DNA of 64,000 bases from Natrinema mahii (lineage in GTDB: Archaea > Halobacteriota > Halobacteria > Halobacteriales > Natrialbaceae): NCBI GenBank assembly GCA_000690595.2, contig JHUT02000007.1:157295-221294 (forward strand). Reading direction: 5' to 3'. The position numbers were made by a program, and so were the translations under genes. Below are positions 43,881-52,436 of this stretch, piece after piece. Each line of letters starts with the position of its first letter. Position 1 is the stretch's first letter. The notes below the pieces were generated by a model. It was not told the DNA's origin. It did not search any database and saw only the letters and a program-made list of their open reading frames with translations.

Positions 43881-44318
43881 TCACTCCGCGATGATCACCG
43901 GCCGATCCGTGTCGATGATCACCTGTTGACTGACGCTGCCGAAGATCGCTTTGCCGACCGGGGAGCGTTTCCGGACGCCCAGCAGGATCGAATCGGCATC
44001 GATCTCCTCGGCCACCTGCCGGATCCCGTCCGCGGGCTCGCCGACCATCTCCGCGCGTTCGACGTCGATCCCGTCGTCCGCGAGTCCGTCCTCGACCAGC
44101 GCGACGGTGTCGGGAACGTCACGGATCTCGGGTAGCGACTCGTTGAGATCGTCGATGACCGTCGTCCCGCCCTCGTCGGCGATCGTGTCGATCTCCTCAA
44201 GGACGTGTAAGACCGTCACCGACAGGTCGTCGGGGTCGGCCGGGAGCGAGCGCAGCGTCTCGAGCTGTGCGGTCGCGCGCTGCTCGTCGGTGTCGACCGG
44301 GACAAGAACGTGGTACAT
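43881..44318 (-). CDS. Universal stress protein (UspA, single domain)
   Basis: 145 aa from the ATG at 44318. MYHVLVPVDTDEQRATAQLETL at the N-terminus and the nucleotide-binding tail ILLGVRKRSPVGKAIFGSVSQQVIIDTDRPVIIAE (outlined by GVRKRSPVGKAIFGSVSQQV, the G-2x-G-9x-G-S/T loop) are standard. It probably binds ATP. The upstream 16 in-frame codons are not conserved. Confidence 0.93.
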   Translation of the reverse strand: MYHVLVPVDTDEQRATAQLETLRSLPADPDDLSVTVLHVLEEIDTIADEGGTTVIDDLNESLPEIRDVPDTVALVEDGLADDGIDVERAEMVGEPADGIRQVAEEIDADSILLGVRKRSPVGKAIFGSVSQQVIIDTDRPVIIAE

Positions 44319-44479
44319 GTCCGATCGTGAGAGCCACGCCGTCAAAGGTGTACTGGCGGTTCCCATCGCGTGACGGCGACGCCTGCCCGTCCGACGAGAG
44401 GCGCGGTCGGTCCCCCCGGGAACCGGCAGCTCCCGAGCCCGCCAGTAACCCTTTGACCGACGGCGTCCTCCCGGACCAT

Positions 44480-44854
44480 ATGGACGTCATTCACACGGCG
44501 CTGTGGGTCTCGGATCTCGATCGCACCCGGTCGTTCTACGTCGACGCCCTCGGACTCGCGGAGAACTGGTCGTTCGCCACGGACGACGGGGTCGAGAACG
44601 TCTACATCGGCGGCGAAAACGCGGAGTTCCAGTTCAAGTACGATCCCGCGGGCGGCCCCGAGATCGATCCCGGTACGATGGCCCACGTCGCGGTCGGCGT
44701 CGACAGCGTCGACGAGGCCTTCGAACGGCTGGTCGAGCGAGTCGATCCCCCGATCCACGAGGAGCCGACGACGATGGACGACATCGGCGTCCGGGTCGCG
44801 TTCGTGGAGGATCCTGACGGCTACGTCGTCGAACTGGTCGAGGAACTCGAGTAG
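44480..44854 (+). CDS. VOC-superfamily (glyoxalase I-like) protein
   Basis: 124 aa from the ATG at 44480. MDVIHTALWVSDLDRTRSFYVDALGL is the first beta-alpha-beta-beta-beta module, HVAVGVDSVDEAFERLVERVD and AFVEDPDGYVVELVEE the second. His6 and Glu in the last VVELVE are at metal-ligand positions. Possible lactoylglutathione lyase or dioxygenase-like activity; haloarchaea lack glutathione, so the true substrate is open. Confidence 0.9.
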   Translation: MDVIHTALWVSDLDRTRSFYVDALGLAENWSFATDDGVENVYIGGENAEFQFKYDPAGGPEIDPGTMAHVAVGVDSVDEAFERLVERVDPPIHEEPTTMDDIGVRVAFVEDPDGYVVELVEELE

Positions 44855-44879
44855 GTGAGCGTCGCGCCGCAGGGTTCGA

Positions 44880-46088
44880 TCAGGGGTCCGACTCACCAGC
44901 CGCCGCGGGGTTCGTCACGGTCGGCTCCGTCCGGACGACCTGGACGAGGAGCCCGGCCGCGATCGTAACGACGGCGGCCAGAAACAACCACGAACTGCGG
45001 TAGCCGACCGTATCGGCCAGGTAGCCGAACGCGGGCGGGGCGACGAGTGCACCGCTCGTCAACGCGAGTTGGCCGCCGGCGGTCGCGCCGCCCATTTCGT
45101 CGGCGCGGACGAGCGTCGCCATGACGGAGTAGTAGACGCCGGTGTAGCCGAGGACGAAAAAGCCGAGGACGGAAAAGGCGATCGCGGCCTCGAGTTCGGT
45201 CGTCGTCGACGCGACGACGACGAACATGATGGCGCTGCCGATCGACTGGGCGACTAGCAGCGAGCCGATCCTGACGCGGGGTTCGCCGGGGAGGACGTCG
45301 CTCAGCCAGCCGGTCAGCACGCGCCCGGCGCTGCCGAACAACTGGACGAGCGCGAGGACGATCCCGCCGAACGCGACGGACGCGCCGACGGACTCCTCGA
45401 CGTAGAGAACGGTGTAGCCAGTGGTCGTGAACAGGGCCGCCCCGAGAAAGAGTCCGGCGACGGTCAACGCGAGGTACGGTCGGTTCGAGAGAAGCGCCCG
45501 AAAGTCCGGATAGCCGGGCTCGTCGCCCTCGCTATCGCTCACGTAGAGGCGGTAGAAGGCGACGGCGACGAGCAGTCCGACGGCGGCGGCGACGAGAAAG
45601 CCCGCCTGCCAGAACAGCGTGCCCGCGAGCCCGGTGACCAGCAGGGCACTGATGCCGCTCCCGCCGGTGACGCCGACCTGTTTAATCCCCATCGCGAGGT
45701 TCTGTCGCCCGGGCTCGAGGTTGTCGAAGAGGGCCTTGTTCGTCCCCGGCATCGCGGTGCCATACAGCGATCCGAGAACGAACACCGCCGCGAGCAACAA
45801 GGCGTAGGTGGGCGCGCCCGCGACCAGCAGCGTCCCCGTCGCGAGCCCGAGCAGGCCAAGCGTCAGCGTCGTCCGTTCGCCGAACCGGTCGGTCAGAGCG
45901 CCGAGGGGCAGCAGGAAGACGGCGTAGCCGAGGGTGAGCGCCGTGACGACGATCCCGACCGAAAACCGGGAGAGGCCGAAGGCGTCCCGAAAGAACGGCG
46001 TCGCGGCGAAAATCGTATAATAACAGATACTCGCCGCAATCTGCCACGTCGTGACCAACAGGACGGTTCGCCAGTACGATCGCTCCAT
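44880..46088 (-). CDS. Major facilitator superfamily transporter
   Basis: 402 aa from the ATG at 46088. Twelve hydrophobic segments; the 2-3 loop is GALTDRFGERTTLTLG and the 8-9 loop GWLSDVLPGEPRVRIG. Closest in layout to oxalate/formate or NarK-like MFS groups. Substrate unknown. It diverges from the citrate synthase gene across a 305-bp region. Confidence 0.9.
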   Translation of the reverse strand: MERSYWRTVLLVTTWQIAASICYYTIFAATPFFRDAFGLSRFSVGIVVTALTLGYAVFLLPLGALTDRFGERTTLTLGLLGLATGTLLVAGAPTYALLLAAVFVLGSLYGTAMPGTNKALFDNLEPGRQNLAMGIKQVGVTGGSGISALLVTGLAGTLFWQAGFLVAAAVGLLVAVAFYRLYVSDSEGDEPGYPDFRALLSNRPYLALTVAGLFLGAALFTTTGYTVLYVEESVGASVAFGGIVLALVQLFGSAGRVLTGWLSDVLPGEPRVRIGSLLVAQSIGSAIMFVVVASTTTELEAAIAFSVLGFFVLGYTGVYYSVMATLVRADEMGGATAGGQLALTSGALVAPPAFGYLADTVGYRSSWLFLAAVVTIAAGLLVQVVRTEPTVTNPAAAGESDP

Positions 46089-46393
46089 CCGCGGTACTCT
46101 TCGCAAAGGGGTTCGAAAAGCGTGACGACGACGGTGTCCCCTGCCGGCTCGACCGCCCGCGTCGACGGCCGCCGGTCACGGCCGGGGTCGGATCGATCCG
46201 GACACTCGAGCGAACCCCACGAAAGACAATTATAGTATGTTGGACGTGGTTCGACTGACTGTCTGTTCGTTCGATGTCGAAAACGCCACCCGGACGTGTT
46301 CGTACTACCGGCAAAATACGGACATCCGCCGTCTCGAGTGCCGGCACCGACTAAACGATAATACTTTTCCATTGGCGTCCGAAATCCCTGAGT
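46089..46393. other. 305-bp divergent promoter region, MFS / citrate synthase
   Basis: No gene. TA-rich tracts lie at 46228-46237 (AATTATAGTA) and at about 46352-46360 (GATAATACTT), both candidates for TATA boxes; the second is about 37 bases before the citrate synthase ATG. No clear operator seen. Confidence 0.5.
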
Positions 46394-47542
46394 ATGTCTG
46401 ACGACCTCAAGAAAGGGCTCGAGGGCGTGTTGGTTGCCGAATCGGAGCTCAGCTCGATCGACGGTGACGCGGGCCGGCTGATCTATCGCGGCTACACCAT
46501 CGAGGATCTGGCTCGCGGCGCGAGCTACGAGGAAGTCCTCTATCTGCTCTGGAACGGTCACCTCCCGTCCGAGGACGAACTCGAGCCGTTTATCGAGGCC
46601 CTGCTCGAGGAACGCGAGGTCGACGACGACGTTCTCGAGACGATGGAGCGGCTGGCCGCGGCTGGCGAGCGGCCGATGGCCGCGCTGCGGACCGCCGTCT
46701 CGATGTTTTCGGCCTACGAACCCGAGGACGACGCCGATCCCGAGGATCTCGACGCGACGCTTCGGAAGGGTCGTCGCATCACGGCCAAGATCCCGACCGC
46801 CCTCGCGGCGTTCGAACGCTACCGACAGGGCGAGGAGCCGATCGATCCCAACCCCGATCTGGGGCTGGCAGCGAACTTCCTCTACATGCTGACCGGCGAG
46901 GAACCGGACGACGTCGCCGCCGAAACCTTCGATCAGGCGCTGATCCTGCACGCCGACCACGGCCTCAACGCCTCGACGTTTACCTCGATGGTCATCGGCT
47001 CGACGATGGCCGACATCTACAGCGCCGTCACCGGCGGCATCAGCGCCCTCTCGGGGCCGCTTCACGGCGGCGCGAACCAAGACGTCATGGAGGTCCTCAT
47101 CGAGATCGACGAGAGCGACCTCGACCACCGCGAGTGGGTCGAGCAGGCGACCGCCGAAGGCCGGCGCATTCCCGGCTTCGGCCACCGCGTCTACAACGTC
47201 AAGGACCCCCGCGCGCGGATCCTGCAGGAACGCAGCAAGGAACTCGCCGAGACCGGCGAGGACAAGTGGTACAACTACACCACGACGATCGAGCAGTTCC
47301 TCACCGAAGAGAAGGGCCTCGTCGAGAAGGGGATCGCTCCGAACGTCGACTTCTACTCCGGTTCGGTCTACTACCAGCTCGGCATCCCGATCGATATGTA
47401 CACCCCCATCTTCGCGATGAGCCGCGTCGGCGGCTGGATCGCCCACGTCCTCGAGTACCAGGCGGAAAACCGCCTCATCCGGCCGCGCGCCCGCTACACC
47501 GGCCCGCAGGATCAGGCGTTCGTCCCGCTCGAGGAACGGTAA
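46394..47542 (+). CDS. citZ: Citrate synthase
   Basis: 382 aa, the short archaeal/Gram-positive type. LIYRGYTIEDLA, HADHGLNASTF (catalytic His), SGPLHGGANQ (second His region), GFGHRVYNVKDPRA (third His), NVDFYSGSVYY (catalytic Asp) and RPRARYTGP at the C-terminus. It condenses oxaloacetate and acetyl-CoA at the TCA entry. A 2-methylcitrate synthase cannot be excluded by sequence, but there are no prp genes nearby. Confidence 0.96.
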   Translation: MSDDLKKGLEGVLVAESELSSIDGDAGRLIYRGYTIEDLARGASYEEVLYLLWNGHLPSEDELEPFIEALLEEREVDDDVLETMERLAAAGERPMAALRTAVSMFSAYEPEDDADPEDLDATLRKGRRITAKIPTALAAFERYRQGEEPIDPNPDLGLAANFLYMLTGEEPDDVAAETFDQALILHADHGLNASTFTSMVIGSTMADIYSAVTGGISALSGPLHGGANQDVMEVLIEIDESDLDHREWVEQATAEGRRIPGFGHRVYNVKDPRARILQERSKELAETGEDKWYNYTTTIEQFLTEEKGLVEKGIAPNVDFYSGSVYYQLGIPIDMYTPIFAMSRVGGWIAHVLEYQAENRLIRPRARYTGPQDQAFVPLEER

Positions 47543-47597
47543 CGGCCGCGAGTCGTCTCGGTTCGGGTTCGATCGCGCGCGAACGTTTTCGGCGGAT

Positions 47598-47963
47598 TCA
47601 GTATCGATCGCTCAGTTCTCGGACCAGCACGGAGACCCCGATCAGCGAGGTCAGCAAGAGGGTGAGGGTGAACGCGGCGTGGACGAGCGGCCGGTACTTG
47701 GGGTCGACCCAGAGGTCGATGGCGTCGGTCACGCTGCCGTAGAACCGGATCAGCGCGACGAGTGCATCGAGAGCGGGCGCTACGTCTGGATCACGGTCCC
47801 GCTCGTCGACGCCGACGGTGATCGGCGGGGCGGCTCGAGCGTCGCGTCGGACCGGGCGACAGTCGCCGGCGCGACGACCGAGCGGTCGTGAGTGCCCGTC
47901 GGCGACCGCGTTCGCCGGCTCGTTTCGCGGGCCGCTGTCGTCGTGCGGAAGCGCGAATGACAC
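47598..47963 (-). CDS. Small membrane-anchored hypothetical protein
   Basis: 121 aa as an ORF from a GTG at 47963, but only the last 60 residues look protein-like: DALVALIRFYGSVTDAIDLW followed by a single hydrophobic helix (AAFTLTLLLTSLIGVSVLV) and a charged end RELSDRY. The first 60 residues are Arg/Pro-rich and may not be translated; a start inside cannot be fixed. Function unknown. Confidence 0.4.
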   Translation of the reverse strand: MSFALPHDDSGPRNEPANAVADGHSRPLGRRAGDCRPVRRDARAAPPITVGVDERDRDPDVAPALDALVALIRFYGSVTDAIDLWVDPKYRPLVHAAFTLTLLLTSLIGVSVLVRELSDRY

Positions 47964-48087
47964 CCGTCTTCCTTCCGTCTGACGCGGCGATTAACCCGCC
48001 GCCTTCGTGCGGTTTCACTTTCACCGCGGGTGCATGAGATTTATATGGTCACGGTCCCCTTCTCCAGTCGCACGTCACACGCCGTGC

Positions 48088-48127
48088 ATTCCCTGTATTC
48101 CCTGTCGTGTTGCCGGACTGGCAACAC
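48088..48127 (+). promoter_or_regulatory. Tandem repeat and perfect hairpin upstream of ilvA
   Basis: ATTCCCTGT occurs twice in tandem at 48088-48105, followed by the 8-bp stem GTGTTGCC-GGACT-GGCAACAC (48107-48127). The region lies 85-120 bases before the ilvA ATG, upstream of its TATA box, so it is a candidate operator rather than an RNA leader. Confidence 0.45.
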
Positions 48128-48180
48128 ATCCTGTTGGGGGTGGGCGGGCCCCACGGGCTCCCCGTTCCCTGACAGAAATC

Positions 48181-48187
48181 CTTACAC
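48181..48187 (+). promoter_or_regulatory. TATA-like box of ilvA
   Basis: CTTACAC, about 27 bases before the ATG at 48210. It supports the ATG at 48210 over the longer in-frame ORF, whose first 60 codons are not conserved. Confidence 0.4.
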
Positions 48188-48209
48188 TCCACGTCCCGTA
48201 GTCGGGGGT

Positions 48210-49421
48210 ATGCTCGAACTCTCGGATATTCTCGAGGCACGCGAACGGGTCCGGGAAACCTCCCGGCACACGCCGCTCGAACACTCACACACGTATTCGT
48301 CGATGACTGGAGCCGACATCCGGCTGAAACTGGAGAACTTCCAGCGGACCGGCTCGTTCAAGATCCGCGGGGCAACCAACCGGATCGCGACCCTCTCCGA
48401 GTCCCAGAAGGACGCGGGCGTCGTCACCGCCAGTGCGGGCAATCACGCACAGGGCGTCGCGCTGGCGGCAACCAGGTCCGGCGTCGACTCGAAGATCGTC
48501 ATGCCCGAACACGCGCCGATCTCGAAAGTCAAAGCGACCAAGAGCTACGGCGCGGAGGTCGTCCTCGCGGGCCAGGACTACAACGAGGCCGCCGAACGCG
48601 CCCACGAAATCGAACGCGAGGAAAGCCGCACCTACGTCCACGCCTTCGACGACGAGGACGTCATGGCCGGCCAGGGCACCATCGGCCTCGAGATCATCGA
48701 CGACTGCCCCGACGTCGAGACCGTCGTCGTCCCGATCGGCGGCGGCGGGCTCATCAGTGGAATCGCGACTGCGATCAAGGAGCAACAGCCCGAGGCCCGC
48801 GTGATCGGCGTCCAGGCCGATGGGGCCTCCAGTGCCGCGAAATCCCTCGAGAAGGGCGAGCGGGTCTCGCTTGACGGCGTGGATACCATCGCCGACGGGA
48901 TCGCGACCCGCAGCGTCGGCGAGCAGACCTTCCCCCACATTCAGGAGTACGTCGACGAGGTCGTCACCGTCTCCGACCCCGAGATCGCCGTCGCCCTGGT
49001 CTACCTGCTCGAGCGCTCGAAGACGCTGGTCGAGGGCGCGGGCGCGGTGGCGCTCGCCGCGGTCCTGTTCGAGAAGTTCGACTACGCCGAGGACGAGGTC
49101 ATCGTCCCCGCGCTCTGTGGGGGCAACATCGATCTGAACACCCTGACCAACGTCATCGTCCGCGGCCTCGTCGAGACCGGCCGCTACCTGAAGATCCGGA
49201 CCGTGCTGAAAGACCGCCCGGGCGCGCTCGAGGACCTCCTCGACGTCTTCACCGCCCACCGGGCGAACATCTACGCGATCCACCACGACCGGACCTCCCG
49301 CGAGGTCGAGATGAGCGACACCGAAGTCGAGATCGAACTCGAGATGCGCGGCCCCGACCACGTCGACGCGTTCCTGTCGGACCTGCGCGAGGCGGGCTAC
49401 GAAGTCGACGTGCTGGCCTGA
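48210..49421 (+). CDS. ilvA: Threonine ammonia-lyase (threonine dehydratase)
   Basis: 403 aa from the ATG at 48210. PLP-binding Lys51 in GSFKIRGATN, phosphate-binding loop PIGGGGLISG, SAGNHAQGVA, and a C-terminal ACT domain (about 325-403: RYLKIRTVLKDRPGALEDLLDVF). This is the catabolic-type length with one ACT domain, so it may be allosterically controlled by isoleucine or valine. It makes 2-oxobutanoate for isoleucine synthesis or catabolism. Confidence 0.95.
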   Translation: MLELSDILEARERVRETSRHTPLEHSHTYSSMTGADIRLKLENFQRTGSFKIRGATNRIATLSESQKDAGVVTASAGNHAQGVALAATRSGVDSKIVMPEHAPISKVKATKSYGAEVVLAGQDYNEAAERAHEIEREESRTYVHAFDDEDVMAGQGTIGLEIIDDCPDVETVVVPIGGGGLISGIATAIKEQQPEARVIGVQADGASSAAKSLEKGERVSLDGVDTIADGIATRSVGEQTFPHIQEYVDEVVTVSDPEIAVALVYLLERSKTLVEGAGAVALAAVLFEKFDYAEDEVIVPALCGGNIDLNTLTNVIVRGLVETGRYLKIRTVLKDRPGALEDLLDVFTAHRANIYAIHHDRTSREVEMSDTEVEIELEMRGPDHVDAFLSDLREAGYEVDVLA

Positions 49422-49856
49422 TCGGGAGGAACGGCCTCGAGCGATCCGTCGCCCGATCACGATCGACGTTCTGATGGGTGCGGGACCGGTCGTCGTGTTC
49501 CGGTCTAGCCCGGTAGCCCGGCGGGGACGTTTCGGGGGTCGACAGTCTGCCGATCGGTCCCGAGAAACCGATACCGGTGAACGGCTCGAACTGCGCGACG
49601 ACGGACGAAGTGCGACTGTTCTCCAACGACCCCGTTGCGAGCCGTAATCACCGACCCACTGGCGACGAGAGCGTGAGTGCCTGGTATACTCCGCTCGATA
49701 ACGATAGCGACGCGTGTCCATCAACTTCTACCGCGTGGCAGTCGTTGAGCGGGTCTGCGAACATCGCCAAAACTTGAGACCTACTCGCTCCTCAAACTGG
49801 CTCAACTGGACGTTCGAAAGTTTATTTCAGATATACTCGAGTAGTGACTATGGGGC
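49422..49856. other. 435-bp region with no supported gene
   Basis: Short open frames occur on both strands, but none shows haloarchaeal codon bias or a family motif. Only the TA-rich run at 49821-49836 (TTTATTTCAGATATAC), which serves the next gene, is notable. Confidence 0.5.
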
Positions 49857-50069
49857 ATGAGACAAATATACGATCATATTGACGATTGGGCGGACAATCT
49901 ATCCCGTAGTGAATCTGCCGTTCTTGCCGGCGTTTTATCCGCTCTCGGGTATTCCGTACTCGCGACGTTGCTAATGGTAGAGCCACCGCCACCGATTCCT
50001 GGTGGCATTTCTCTGGGTATTATGGTGATGATAACGACGTATCTCTTCACCTTTAGACACAAGGAGTAG
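49857..50069 (+). CDS. Small two-helix membrane protein
   Basis: 70 aa. An N-terminal helix (MRQIYDHIDDWADNLSRSESA) precedes two hydrophobic segments, VLAGVLSALGYSVLATLLMV and SLGIMVMITTYLFTF, and the end is RHKE. Base composition is more AT-rich than the flanks. AT-rich TATA candidates lie 24-33 bases before the ATG. Function unknown. Confidence 0.6.
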   Translation: MRQIYDHIDDWADNLSRSESAVLAGVLSALGYSVLATLLMVEPPPPIPGGISLGIMVMITTYLFTFRHKE

Positions 50070-50325
50070 GGAAAGGGTGTGTCAACAGTAGTCGTGGATG
50101 CGTTGTGGGGAACGGCGAAGAGCCCGGGATCGACTCCGTAGACCGTGTTGAGTGTTCATACGATACTCGAGGTGGTGTGTAGATATGAGCAAAATGTGAG
50201 AAACATGGAATTAAATCCCGACCAAGTGATCGCCGGGAGTCGATGTCTGTGGACGGCACCTCCCCGGCTGCGATCGGCCGGGGATTTCGCCCGCTTTTAA
50301 GCCGTCTCGGTCCGAGGTGTTGGAC

Positions 50326-50706
50326 ATGAAACGAATCATCGAGACCGACGACGCGCCCGCTGCCGTGGGTGCCTACAGTCAGGCGACCAGCAACGGCTCG
50401 CTGCTGTTTACCGCCGGCCAGATCCCCATGACCGCCGACGGCGAATTGCTCGACGACGAACCCATCGCGGCCCAGACCGAGCAGGCGCTGTACAACCTCG
50501 ACGCCGTCCTCGACGAGGCCGGCGGCGGCTACGAGGACGTCCTCAAAGTAACCGTCTTCCTCGAGGACATCGACGACTTCGACGCGATGAACGAGGCCTA
50601 CGCCGACTACTTCGACGACGAGCCGCCGGCCAGAAGCGCCGTCGAGGTCGCCGCCCTCCCCAAGGGCGTCGGAATCGAGATCGAAGCCGTCGCCGACCTC
50701 GAGTGA
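50326..50706 (+). CDS. ridA: RidA-family enamine/imine deaminase
   Basis: 126 aa from the ATG at 50326 (CTTTTAAG 28 bases upstream). AVGAYSQATSNGSLLFTAGQIPM at the N-terminus, then VTVFLEDIDDFDAMNEAYADYF and PPARSAVEVAALPKGVGIEIEAVA, in which Arg (PARSAVEV) binds the substrate carboxylate. It removes reactive 2-aminoacrylate/2-aminocrotonate made by PLP enzymes such as the threonine ammonia-lyase about 1 kb upstream. Confidence 0.94.
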   Translation: MKRIIETDDAPAAVGAYSQATSNGSLLFTAGQIPMTADGELLDDEPIAAQTEQALYNLDAVLDEAGGGYEDVLKVTVFLEDIDDFDAMNEAYADYFDDEPPARSAVEVAALPKGVGIEIEAVADLE

Positions 50707-50722
50707 ACCCGGTGAGCGTCGC

Positions 50723-50986
50723 GTGAGCGGCTACCCGGCCGGAAAGATGGGAATCGGGCCGCGGACCAAGTCGGCGGTCCTGTGGGGGCTCGTCGGCGGA
50801 CTGGCGTTTCTGGTCCTCGTGCAGGGCTATGCCCTGCTCGTGGCACCGCTGGTCTCCATCACGGCCGCACTGGCGCTGGCGCTGCCCGTCGGGATCGGCG
50901 CGGGGCTGGGGGCCTACCTGCTCGAGCCCCGGATCGCTGCGTGGGCGCTCGAGCGCGAACGGGGCGACGGATCTCGTAAGGGTTAA
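50723..50986 (+). CDS. Small membrane protein (DUF7981-like)
   Basis: 87 aa, GTG start. Two hydrophobic segments (about 18-40 and 42-68) with a cationic start (GPRTKSAVLWG) and end (RERGDGSRKG). It lies 17 bases downstream of ridA and 27 bases before the tRNA-Ser gene. Function unknown. Confidence 0.62.
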   Translation: MSGYPAGKMGIGPRTKSAVLWGLVGGLAFLVLVQGYALLVAPLVSITAALALALPVGIGAGLGAYLLEPRIAAWALERERGDGSRKG

Positions 50987-51013
50987 ACGAGGGACGCGGT
51001 TAGGATAGCGTGA

Positions 51014-51094
51014 GCCAGGATGGCCGAACGGTAAGGCGCACGCCTGGAAAGCGTGTTCCCTTTGGGATTCAGGGTTCAAATCCCTGTCCTGGCG
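51014..51094 (+). tRNA. tRNA-Ser (GGA)
   Basis: Acceptor stem GCCAGGA / TCCTGGC (51014-51020 with 51087-51093), discriminator G at 51094. Anticodon stem CACGC/GCGTG with loop CTGGAAA gives anticodon GGA (codon UCC). A long variable arm (TTCCCTTTGGGATT), as expected for serine, precedes the T arm CAGGG-TTCAAAT-CCCTG. No intron seen. The following bases hold hairpin and tRNA-end repeats. Confidence 0.95.
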
Positions 51095-51363
51095 TTTTCG
51101 TGATTTCACATGCTACGAGCGACGGGCAGCGGCGCGAGTAATCCGAAATCACGAAACGCCGCAAACAGGATTTGAATCAGACCAGTCGCAGCGCCGAGCG
51201 GAGCGAGGCGATCATCTGGGCGTGGTTCAAATCCCTGTCCTGGCGTTTTCTGTCGCGAACAATCCGCGAGCGACGAAAACACAACGTCGGGATTTGAATC
51301 AGACCAGTCGCAGCGCCGAGCGGAGCGAGGCGATCGTCGGGGCGTGGTTCAAATCTCTGTCCT
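51073..51363. repeat. Array of tRNA-Ser 3'-end copies (attachment-site-like)
   Basis: The 27 bases 51073-51099 (T loop to just past the tRNA end) are repeated identically at 51224-51250, and a partial copy lies at 51346-51363 (17 of 18 bases). A second 46-base unit lies between them at 51168-51213 and again, identically, at 51290-51335; its start is the inverse of the tRNA TTCAAATCC. The last two units have a period of 122 bases. Hairpins follow each tRNA-end copy (GCGTTTTCGTGATTTC with GAAATCACGAAACGC in the first). This is the footprint of repeated integration at a tRNA. Confidence 0.85.
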
Positions 51364-51482
51364 CCTATCTCCCGTTGCTGTGAATTAGTGGACAAATCAA
51401 TCATACTACTGCCGTATTGTATGATTGCGTTGAAGTAATCGACCAGAAGACTTTCACCCGTCGTTCCGTGACCGGGCCGTAG

Positions 51483-52034
51483 ATGCGACGCACACTACTC
51501 GTCGTGACGCTGGCGGTACTCGTATCGCTCGCCGGCTGTTCGGGGCTCGGCGGCAACGCGGCCGAGCCGTCCTCGGAGGGCGACGACTCCGACATGCCCG
51601 CCGCCGACGGCAACAGCACCGTCGAGTCCGGCGATCCGGCGCTCGACGCGACGGACACCAACCAGTCGGTCACGATCGAGGCCAACGAGTCGGTCAACGG
51701 CAGCGAGTGGGAGTCGCTCTCGGTGACCTACCCGCGCGAGAACTTCACCGTCGACAGCGCCCAACACGAGGACATCGTCCTCGGTGCCGACACGACCGGC
51801 GACGGCGTCGTGGATCGGGAGTTCGACGAGGCCCACATCAGCGGCGTCAACAACAACGACTACTCGTTCACGATCGAACTCGACACCGACTACACGCTCG
51901 AGTCCGGCGACGTGGTCGTCGCGGCCTACCCCGCGGTCGACAACCCGTCCGAACCGGGCGAGTACACGGTCGAGGTAACGATAAACGAGGCCCAGACCGC
52001 GAACGGAACGATCACGATCACGGACGGGAACTGA
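51483..52034 (+). CDS. Secreted haloarchaeal lipoprotein, unknown function
   Basis: 183 aa. The start MRRTLLVVTLAVLVSLAGC is a Sec-type signal with a lipobox (LAGC, Cys19). A Ser/Asp-rich linker (about 25-70) with several N-x-S/T sites is followed by a beta-rich domain with GDGVVDREFDEAHISGVNNND and SGDVVVAAYPAVDNP, like the surface-protein domains common in haloarchaea. Probably on the outer face of the membrane. Function unknown. Confidence 0.82.
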   Translation: MRRTLLVVTLAVLVSLAGCSGLGGNAAEPSSEGDDSDMPAADGNSTVESGDPALDATDTNQSVTIEANESVNGSEWESLSVTYPRENFTVDSAQHEDIVLGADTTGDGVVDREFDEAHISGVNNNDYSFTIELDTDYTLESGDVVVAAYPAVDNPSEPGEYTVEVTINEAQTANGTITITDGN

Positions 52035-52121
52035 TCGCGCTCGAGTCGCGAGCGGACGGTGACCCGGCGGCTGGCGAGTCGTTTCTTCCGACGGCGGAAA
52101 ACGGGTAGGGGTACCGGAGCG

Positions 52122-52235
52122 CTACCGCTCGATCTCGACAGGGGATTCGGTCGCGATCCAGCAGTCGGGGTCGTCGGGATCCCGGAGTTCGAGCGCGCCG
52201 CGCTGACACACCACCATTTCGTATCGATCGTCCAT
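52122..52235 (-). CDS. Tiny conserved haloarchaeal protein (DUF7331-like)
   Basis: 37 aa, ATG to TAG, too short for ordinary gene finders. The product starts MDDRYEMVVCQRGALELRDP and ends SPVEIER, which resembles a small conserved haloarchaeal family I know as DUF7331. Asp/Glu-rich with one Trp. Function unknown. Confidence 0.75.
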   Translation of the reverse strand: MDDRYEMVVCQRGALELRDPDDPDCWIATESPVEIER

Positions 52236-52436
52236 GTCGACCCCATCGAGGAGTCGGTCGGGATCGGGTATCGTAACGCGGTCCGTACCCGGCGGTTCGG
52301 TGGGAGTAACGGCTCCCTACCGCCGCTTCGAATTCGCTCGACCACTCGCTCGAGGCGGTCGCCGACGGCCCGTCGCGACGGCGGCCGGCGAGGTGTGACC
52401 GGACAACCCTTTGGACCGTCGGGCCGAGGACCGAGT

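Noticed and set aside
48001..48209. T-box or attenuator leader for ilvA
   Set aside because: The hairpin is upstream of the likely promoter, and T-boxes are not expected in archaea.
49577..49777. 66-codon frame between ilvA and the small membrane gene
   Set aside because: Composition is not haloarchaeal-protein-like and no start signal is visible.
51073..51363. CRISPR array
   Set aside because: Only two to three units with long unequal spacing, derived from a tRNA; no cas genes.
51177..51404. Minus-strand frame over the tRNA-end repeats
   Set aside because: Produced by the repeated tRNA sequence; peptide (RQDRDLN-type) is the known artefact of tRNA reading.
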